From Leptospiraceae bacterium (lineage in GTDB: Bacteria; Spirochaetota; Leptospiria; Turneriellales; Turneriellaceae): a stretch of DNA of 5,813 bases. The stretch covers positions 1 to 5,813 of the forward strand of contig JAEUSA010000258.1 of assembly GCA_016788945.1 (NCBI GenBank), read 5' to 3'. A program made the translations under genes and the position numbers. This document shows, in pieces, positions 1-5,813 of the stretch; position 1 is the first letter of the stretch, and each line of letters starts with the position of its first letter. Below the pieces are notes generated by a model that was not told the DNA's origin, ran no database searches, and was given only the letters and a program-made list of their open reading frames with translations.

Positions 1-37
1 GTATGAAATACAGCTGTGTCGGAACCCGCGGCGCCAT

Positions 38-250
38 TTAGTTGATACCACCGTTGACGGTCTCGTTGATGAAATCCATACCGAACAGTGTGAGGCCGGC
101 AAACACGGCATCCCAGTTACCGCCCGCCCGCGCTTTGTGGATTTCTTTCGCATAGATATAAAACACAATCGCGAGCAGAGGAATCACGTACCATTGCAAG
201 CGCGCGAGATCGCGCATACCGTCGAGTGCCCTGATAGACGCGGTGGTCAT
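38..250 (-). CDS. Small predicted membrane protein, probably the N-terminal part of a longer frameshifted gene
   Basis: The frame encodes 70 residues from an ATG at 250 to a TAA at 38-40. Residues about 20-34 (WYVIPLLAIVFYIYA) form one clear transmembrane segment. A charged stretch (KEIHKARAGGNWDA) follows, and then a second moderately hydrophobic segment (VFAGLTLFGMDFINE). I do not recognise a named family; the style is that of uncharacterised multi-helix membrane proteins. The end looks unnatural. Reading in the neighbouring frame from about position 50 gives WYQLNGAAGSDTAVFH, which stays open to the left edge of the window. A single missing base near 48-53 would join the two into NGWYQLNG. 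No good Shine-Dalgarno lies before the ATG; a 7-bp imperfect hairpin (258-276) sits there instead. It is oriented with the propeller gene, 112 bp downstream of that gene's end. Coding status is likely, because the composition is protein-like; the function is unknown. Confidence 0.6.
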   Translation of the reverse strand: MTTASIRALDGMRDLARLQWYVIPLLAIVFYIYAKEIHKARAGGNWDAVFAGLTLFGMDFINETVNGGIN

Positions 251-362
251 GAGTTCAGACGGCCACAGTGACCGTCGCTGTCAATGCCAAATATTCAAAC
301 AAACCAGCAAAATCGTTGCGACGGATGCGCGCATCTTAAAGTCTTGGCTGCAAAAATAACCA

Positions 363-791
363 CTAAGGATAAAATTTCACAGATAGCGCGCTGTCATTGC
401 CGGAGCTCGCCGTTACGGTTACTCCGTTGCCGTAAGAAAAAGCCGTTGTTCCATTCTGGTAGCCGGAGAAATACACAAAACCATCATTGCCAGTAATCGC
501 ACCGCTGTATGCAGATGAGGATGTGCCATTTTTCGGCGCGCGCACCCAATTCGCATTGCCGCTACTGTCGTAGCGCACGGCCACGGCATTAGCCCCGGCA
601 TTTAAACCAGTAGCAGATTGCCCAGAGCCAAAATGAAATGTCCCCGAAGTGAGAAAACTACCCACAACCACGACACCACCGTCGCCGGGCGCGGCTAACC
701 CGGTAAAAAAAGAATCGTCGGGCGCAACGGTTGGCGTCGAAGCCCACTGCGCATTGCCTGCCGCTGAAAACTTGACGACGAATGCGTGCGT
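363..791 (-). pseudogene. C-terminal remainder of the seven-repeat beta-propeller gene, beyond an in-frame TAG
   Basis: This stretch continues the reading frame of the 792-1865 gene directly after its TAG codon and stays open for 142 codons to a final TAG at 363-365. It encodes the end of blade 5 (AFVVKFSAAGNAQWA), all of blade 6 (ending AVRYDSSGNANW) and the last partial blade (ending LSVKFYP). The repeat rhythm of about 66 residues is maintained across the stop without any shift. The two parts were therefore one 500-codon gene until recently, or still are one if the stop is a sequencing error or is read through. A GTG at 669-671 could act as an internal start, but it would produce a fragment lacking a signal peptide. 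I regard that as unlikely to be a separate gene. The DNA is certainly of coding origin; whether it is expressed is not known. Confidence 0.7.
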
Positions 792-1742
792 CTAAGCCGG
801 ATTCACCGTGGTGAACGAAGCCTGACCGTTAATCGTAAAAAGTCCTGTACTGTCGGCTGATCCCGAAACAAAAATATTCCCGGCGGTGTCTGTGATGACT
901 GCATTTGTGAGACTCTCCCCGGCGGCAGTTGTCGTCGTGCGTCCCCAGACGCCGTTTCCCGATGTGTCAAATTTGACGAGCGTGGCATTCGAACCCGCAT
1001 GCGCACCCGAGACGGCGAGCCCCCCGTAGGTAACGACTGATGCGGTATTTTGATATCCGCCCGCAAATATGCCACCTGCATTATCGGTGGCAATCGCGCT
1101 GTAGGTAGAGTCTCCGCTCGCGCCAATTGCTTTGATAGCCCAGAGTGCATTACCAGAACTGTCAAACTTCACCATCACCGCGTTGAGATTGGTCCAACCG
1201 CCCGTCGCAGTAGTGGCAGTGCCGCCATAAGTATAGGCGGCTTGTGTACCCTGATCACCGACCACATAAACTCCACCAGCAGAATCGACCGCAACACCGT
1301 TGAAGCGCGACACTGAGGGCGCGGTGGTCGTCGATTTTGCCCATTGCGCATTGCCGGCGGAATCATATTTGATCACAAAGCCGTTGACGCTTGAAGCATA
1401 GGCCCCCTGAATAGTTACCCCACTACCAAAACCGTAGGTAACATTGTTCGTCAGGTTGCCGACCGCGTAGATATTTCCGGCAGAGTCAGTCGCGACGGCG
1501 TTAAAAACAGAATCGTTCGCACCGGATACAGTGGATCGTGCCCAGAGGGCATTTCCGGCGCTGTCATATTTGACGATCAATGCGTTTCGACCCGAGTGAA
1601 ATCCGCTTATCGTAACGCCATTGCCGAGCGAGTAACTACTCGTCCCGTCGGCATAACCCACTGTGATGATATTTCCCGGGCTGTCGGTGCAAATCTTGTT
1701 AAAACGGCTGTTTCCGCCTGAGCTCTGCGCGAGGCGGGCCCA
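363..1742 (-). repeat. Seven tandem protein-coding repeats of about 200 bp
   Basis: The propeller reading frame holds seven units of 65-67 codons. Counting the premature TAG as codon 358, the conserved Trp falls at codons 42, 108, 175, 242, 307, 374 and 440. Each unit ends in a version of VK(Y/F)DSSGNAxW. The last unit stops at SVKFYP and lacks the SGNAxW strand, while the first unit begins with an orphan SGDAQW. The N-terminus thus supplies the strand missing from the C-terminus, as in ring closure of known beta-propellers. The repeats have diverged at the nucleotide level and are not a recent array. Confidence 0.75.
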
Positions 1743-1865
1743 TTGCGCATCACCCGAAACATAGTTAGTCGCCTGCCCCGCCGGCTTGTCTTGCCAAAAT
1801 TGCCCCCAAGAGCTGCATGAGATAGCCAGTAACAAGGCGGGGAATGCCCGGTATGAAAAATGCAT
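792..1865 (-). CDS. Secreted or lipoprotein SBBP-type beta-propeller repeat protein, truncated by a premature stop
   Basis: The 357-residue product starts with an N-terminal export signal: Arg6 is followed by the hydrophobic core FPALLLAIS. Cys17 in the context LLAISC resembles a loose spirochaetal lipobox, so the protein may be lipid-anchored. Cleavage by signal peptidase I after SSWG is the alternative. From residue about 38 the protein consists of tandem units of 65-67 residues. Each carries a TDSAGNIY-like strand, a GNGVTISG-like turn and the signature VKYDSAGNAxWA, with Trp at 42, 108, 175, 242 and 307. This is the pattern of SBBP/NHL-like beta-propeller proteins, thought to act as extracellular or surface binding scaffolds. 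No catalytic residues are visible. The start at 1865 is supported by AAGGGA at 1871-1876, five bases upstream. The frame ends at TAG 792-794 in the middle of blade 5, and matching repeats continue in the same frame to 363. It lies 66 bp downstream of the monomeric IDH gene on the same strand. The ligand or role is unknown. Confidence 0.75.
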   Translation of the reverse strand: MHFSYRAFPALLLAISCSSWGQFWQDKPAGQATNYVSGDAQWARLAQSSGGNSRFNKICTDSPGNIITVGYADGTSSYSLGNGVTISGFHSGRNALIVKYDSAGNALWARSTVSGANDSVFNAVATDSAGNIYAVGNLTNNVTYGFGSGVTIQGAYASSVNGFVIKYDSAGNAQWAKSTTTAPSVSRFNGVAVDSAGGVYVVGDQGTQAAYTYGGTATTATGGWTNLNAVMVKFDSSGNALWAIKAIGASGDSTYSAIATDNAGGIFAGGYQNTASVVTYGGLAVSGAHAGSNATLVKFDTSGNGVWGRTTTTAAGESLTNAVITDTAGNIFVSGSADSTGLFTINGQASFTTVNPA

Positions 1866-1869
1866 GTAA

Positions 1870-1893
1870 GTCCCTTAGCATAAAAAAAGGGAC
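1870..1893 (-). promoter_or_regulatory. Inverted repeat that can mask the propeller gene's ribosome-binding site
   Basis: Positions 1870-1876 (GTCCCTT) and 1887-1893 (AAGGGAC) are perfect 7-bp inverted repeats around a 10-base loop. In the minus-strand transcript the 3' arm contains the whole Shine-Dalgarno AAGGGA. The 5' arm runs into a tract of seven U. The structure could reduce or tune translation initiation of the propeller gene. The arms are short and A/U pairs end the stem, so stability is moderate; the regulatory role is inference. Confidence 0.35.
1871..1876 (-). promoter_or_regulatory. Shine-Dalgarno of the propeller gene
   Basis: On the minus strand AAGGGA lies five bases before the ATG at 1865. 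It is the best ribosome-binding match before any start codon in the window and fixes the start of the propeller protein. It lies wholly inside one arm of the 1870-1893 inverted repeat. Confidence 0.55.
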
Positions 1894-1931
1894 CTGTCGC
1901 CTCGCCTTGCAAGCCGAGACGTGTACGCCCG

Positions 1932-4181
<2,250 letters not shown>

Positions 4182-4202
4182 TTAGCGCGTAAAGCGGAAT
4201 CG

Positions 4203-4231
4203 TTGTGCGCCGGCTCGCGAAGGCTGATAAC
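4203..4231 (+). promoter_or_regulatory. Candidate promoter for the dimeric IDH gene
   Basis: TTGTGC (4203-4208) and GATAAC (4226-4231) are separated by 17 bases and resemble sigma-70-type -35 and -10 elements (about 3/6 and 4/6 matches). The -10 candidate lies in the main A/T-rich block of the otherwise GC-rich region between the two divergent IDH genes. It would give a leader of roughly 30 bases before the ATG at 4267. The match is weak and untested. Confidence 0.3.
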
Positions 4232-4266
4232 AATTTACACCATGTCTCGCACCCCTAACGAGCCCC

Positions 4267-5520
4267 ATGGCGTTTGACAAGATTCAGCTCCCCGCCACGG
4301 GAGAAAAAATTTCTGTCAAAGACGGCAAACTCATTGTTCCCGATAATCCCATCATCCCTTTCATTGAAGGTGATGCCACCGGCCCCGATATATGGCGCGC
4401 GGCCGTGCGCGTCATCGATGCTGCGGTAAGTAAGGCCTATAACGGCGGCAAAAAGATCAGCTGGCTTGAAGTTTTTGCCGGCGAAAAATCGAATCAGGTC
4501 TATGGCCCCAATACTTGGTTGCCCGAAGAAACGCTCGCCTGCCTCGCCGAATACAAGGTTTCCATCAAAGGCCCGATGACGACCCCCGTGGGCGGCGGTA
4601 TCCGCTCGATCAATGTCGCGCTGCGGCAAATGCTCGACCTCTATGTTTGCCTCAGGCCTGTACAATATTTCGATGGCGTGCCTTCGCCGGTTAAGCGCCC
4701 TGAAGACGTCAATATGGTCATCTGCCGCGAGAATACCGAAGACATCTATGCCGGCATCGAATTTGAACCGGGCAGCGAAGGCGCCAAGAAGATACTCAAA
4801 GTACTCGCCGAAACCAATCTGATCGACAAGGTGCGTTTTCCCAATACGGTTTCTCTGGGTATCAAACCCGTATCACGCGAGGCGACCGAGCGGCTCGTCA
4901 AAGCCGCAATCGAGTATGCCATCGCCAACAAACGCAAATCAGTGACCCTCGTCCACAAGGGTAATATCATGAAGTATACCGAGGGTTACTTCTGTAAATG
5001 GGGCTATGAAACCGCGAAAAAATATTTCGCGCATGAAACGGTTTCGTGGGAAGAATGCGGTGGCAACCCGCCCGCCGGTAAAATTCTCATCAAAGACTCG
5101 ATTGCTGATGCATTTCTGCAGCAGATTCTGTTACGGCCTAAGGAGTACGACGTCATCGCCACCTTAAACCTCAATGGCGATTATCTCTCCGACGCGCTGG
5201 CGGCACAAGTCGGTGGCATCGGCATCGCGCCGGGCGCCAATATCAACTACGCCACTGGTGCCGCCGTCTTTGAAGCGACGCACGGCACTGCCCCGAAATA
5301 CGCAGGTCTCGACAAAGTGAACCCGTCTTCGGTCATTCTTTCCGGTGAAATGATGCTGCGTTATATGGGCTGGACAGAAGCCGCCGACAGCATCATCGCC
5401 GCGCTGAAAAAGACCATCTCGCAAAAGACCGTCACTTACGACTTTGCGCGCCTGATGGATGGCGCAAAAGAAATTAAGTGTTCCGAATTCGGTGATGCTT
5501 TGATCAAAAATCTTTCATAG
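4267..5520 (+). CDS. icd: Isocitrate dehydrogenase (NADP+), homodimeric type
   Basis: This complete 417-residue cytoplasmic enzyme catalyses isocitrate + NADP+ to 2-oxoglutarate + CO2 + NADPH in the TCA cycle. It belongs to the isocitrate/isopropylmalate dehydrogenase superfamily. Visible landmarks include [20 protein letters not shown] (101-120), with Ser114 matching E. coli Ser113, the residue phosphorylated by AceK there. Arg120, Arg130, Arg154, Tyr161 and Lys231 are the isocitrate and catalytic residues, and Asp281, Asp305 and Asp309 are the metal ligands. NADP preference is shown by Lys344, Tyr345, Val351, Tyr391 and Arg395, the E. coli NADP determinants at the same numbers. The segment NPSSVILSG and the ending [12 protein letters not shown] resemble Bacillus CitC more than enterobacterial Icd, but the CitC-type insertion near residues 262-270 is short. 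Ala37 replaces the usual Gly in the GDG(T/I)G motif. The ATG start fits family N-termini, without a visible Shine-Dalgarno. A hairpin follows the TAG immediately. Confidence 0.97.
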   Translation: MAFDKIQLPATGEKISVKDGKLIVPDNPIIPFIEGDATGPDIWRAAVRVIDAAVSKAYNGGKKISWLEVFAGEKSNQVYGPNTWLPEETLACLAEYKVSIKGPMTTPVGGGIRSINVALRQMLDLYVCLRPVQYFDGVPSPVKRPEDVNMVICRENTEDIYAGIEFEPGSEGAKKILKVLAETNLIDKVRFPNTVSLGIKPVSREATERLVKAAIEYAIANKRKSVTLVHKGNIMKYTEGYFCKWGYETAKKYFAHETVSWEECGGNPPAGKILIKDSIADAFLQQILLRPKEYDVIATLNLNGDYLSDALAAQVGGIGIAPGANINYATGAAVFEATHGTAPKYAGLDKVNPSSVILSGEMMLRYMGWTEAADSIIAALKKTISQKTVTYDFARLMDGAKEIKCSEFGDALIKNLS

Positions 5521-5551
5521 CATTGCTTTGCGGCTGCGGCGCAAAGCAATG
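5521..5551. terminator. Perfect 12-bp-stem hairpin between convergent genes, candidate bidirectional terminator
   Basis: CATTGCTTTGCG (5521-5532) and CGCAAAGCAATG (5540-5551) are perfect inverted complements around a 7-base loop. The stem begins at the base after the dimeric IDH stop codon and ends two bases before the stop of the convergent crotonase-family gene. Position and symmetry suit a terminator acting on both strands. Neither side has an immediate U-tract, so it may act as an RNA 3'-end stabiliser or a Rho-assisted site rather than a classic intrinsic terminator. Confidence 0.6.
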
Positions 5552-5553
5552 CG

Positions 5554-5813
5554 TTACACAACCCAAAATCGTTCGCCTTTATTGAATCTCGCGACACCTT
5601 CTTTCATGCTGTCGCTTGTCGCCACGGGGTAAAGATTGCGCGCTTCGAGTGTCAGGGCTTCTCTGAGCGGCAGGTGCGAACCGTTGAGAGCCGACGAGAG
5701 ATCGGCGATCATCGCATCGCGCGGCATCGCGCAGATTTGCGCCGCGAGTTTCAGCGCACGCTCCAGGCCTTTGCCTTTTTTCGCAAGTTCCCAAACGAGG
5801 CCAATCTCGTACG
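5554..5813 (-). CDS. Enoyl-CoA hydratase/isomerase (crotonase) family protein, C-terminal fragment
   Basis: The frame is open from the right window edge to a TAA at 5554-5556 and gives 85 complete codons with no start inside the window. The translation begins YEIGLVWELAKKGKGLERAL, continues with KLAAQICAMPRDAMIADLSS and ends ARFNKGERFWVV. This is the usual tail of crotonase-fold proteins. IGLV(N/W)E marks the end of the core, A-x-I-x-x-x-P is the helix after it, and EAL-x-x-E plus (A/K)EG-x-x-RF-x-x-GER are the C-terminal helices that pack in the trimer. Such enzymes hydrate or isomerise acyl-CoA thioesters, for example in beta-oxidation. The oxyanion-hole and catalytic glutamate regions lie outside the window, so the exact reaction cannot be given. 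The gene converges on the dimeric IDH gene, and the 33-bp gap between the stops is filled by a hairpin. Confidence 0.85.
   Translation of the reverse strand, partial: YEIGLVWELAKKGKGLERALKLAAQICAMPRDAMIADLSSALNGSHLPLREALTLEARNLYPVATSDSMKEGVARFNKGERFWVV

Noticed and set aside
279..284. A perfect TTGACA on the minus strand upstream of the small membrane protein
   Set aside because: At 17 bases spacing the matching -10 position reads CGTCTG, so no promoter can be supported.
284..496. A 70-codon plus-strand frame with several Cys residues
   Set aside because: Most of it is antisense to the end of the propeller gene, there is no ribosome-binding site, and the Cys pattern does not form a convincing zinc-binding motif.
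792..794. TAG as a reassigned sense codon
   Set aside because: The dimeric IDH gene and the propeller frame both end naturally at TAG, so general reassignment is unlikely.
4226..4240. GATAACAATTTACAC resembles the right half of the E. coli lac operator
   Set aside because: Only one half is similar and the left palindromic half is absent. It is better explained as an A/T-rich promoter core, and there is no sign of vector sequence around it.
4242..4277. An 11-codon upstream frame ([11 protein letters not shown]) overlapping the dimeric IDH start
   Set aside because: It has no ribosome-binding site and no regulatory codon pattern; a short frame of this kind is expected by chance.
4255..4665. 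A 136-codon minus-strand frame antisense to the dimeric IDH start
   Set aside because: It is fully explained by codon usage of the overlapping conserved enzyme and shows no family features.
5579..5794. A 71-codon minus-strand frame at the right edge
   Set aside because: It overlaps the crotonase-family C-terminus in another frame; the latter has clear family motifs while this one is Arg-rich and featureless.

Overview
The window reads as a bacterial chromosomal segment of balanced base composition with tightly packed genes. Window-edge genes are cut at the right end and probably also at the left end. The only taxonomic hints are the spirochaete-like flavour of the tandem beta-propeller (SBBP-type) secreted protein and of the small membrane protein. 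A Leptospirales-type organism (Turneriella/Leptonema-like) is my low-confidence guess from memory, not a measured assignment.

Layout, left to right. A small minus-strand membrane-protein gene (38-250) ends abruptly and appears to continue in another frame off the left edge. Next comes a minus-strand gene for a secreted or lipid-anchored seven-repeat beta-propeller protein. It spans 363-1865 but is split by one in-frame TAG at 792-794. Upstream of it on the same strand is a complete monomeric NADP-dependent isocitrate dehydrogenase (1932-4154). A 112-bp divergent intergenic region follows, then a complete homodimeric-type NADP-dependent isocitrate dehydrogenase on the plus strand (4267-5520). 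A perfect 12-bp-stem hairpin fills the 33-bp gap before the convergent C-terminal end of an enoyl-CoA hydratase/isomerase-family gene (5554-5813, minus strand), which is cut by the right edge.

How the genes work together. The centre of the window carries two evolutionarily unrelated enzymes for the same TCA-cycle step (isocitrate + NADP+ to 2-oxoglutarate + CO2 + NADPH), placed head-to-head. They could be co-regulated or reciprocally regulated from the shared 112-bp region. The crotonase-family gene fits fatty-acid or acyl-CoA catabolism, which feeds the TCA cycle, but its link to the IDH pair is only proximity. The left part, with one nonsense-interrupted gene and one probably frameshifted gene, looks either like recent gene decay or like sequence errors. 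I see no tRNA, rRNA, CRISPR array or mobile element. No gene-free stretch exceeds 112 bp.
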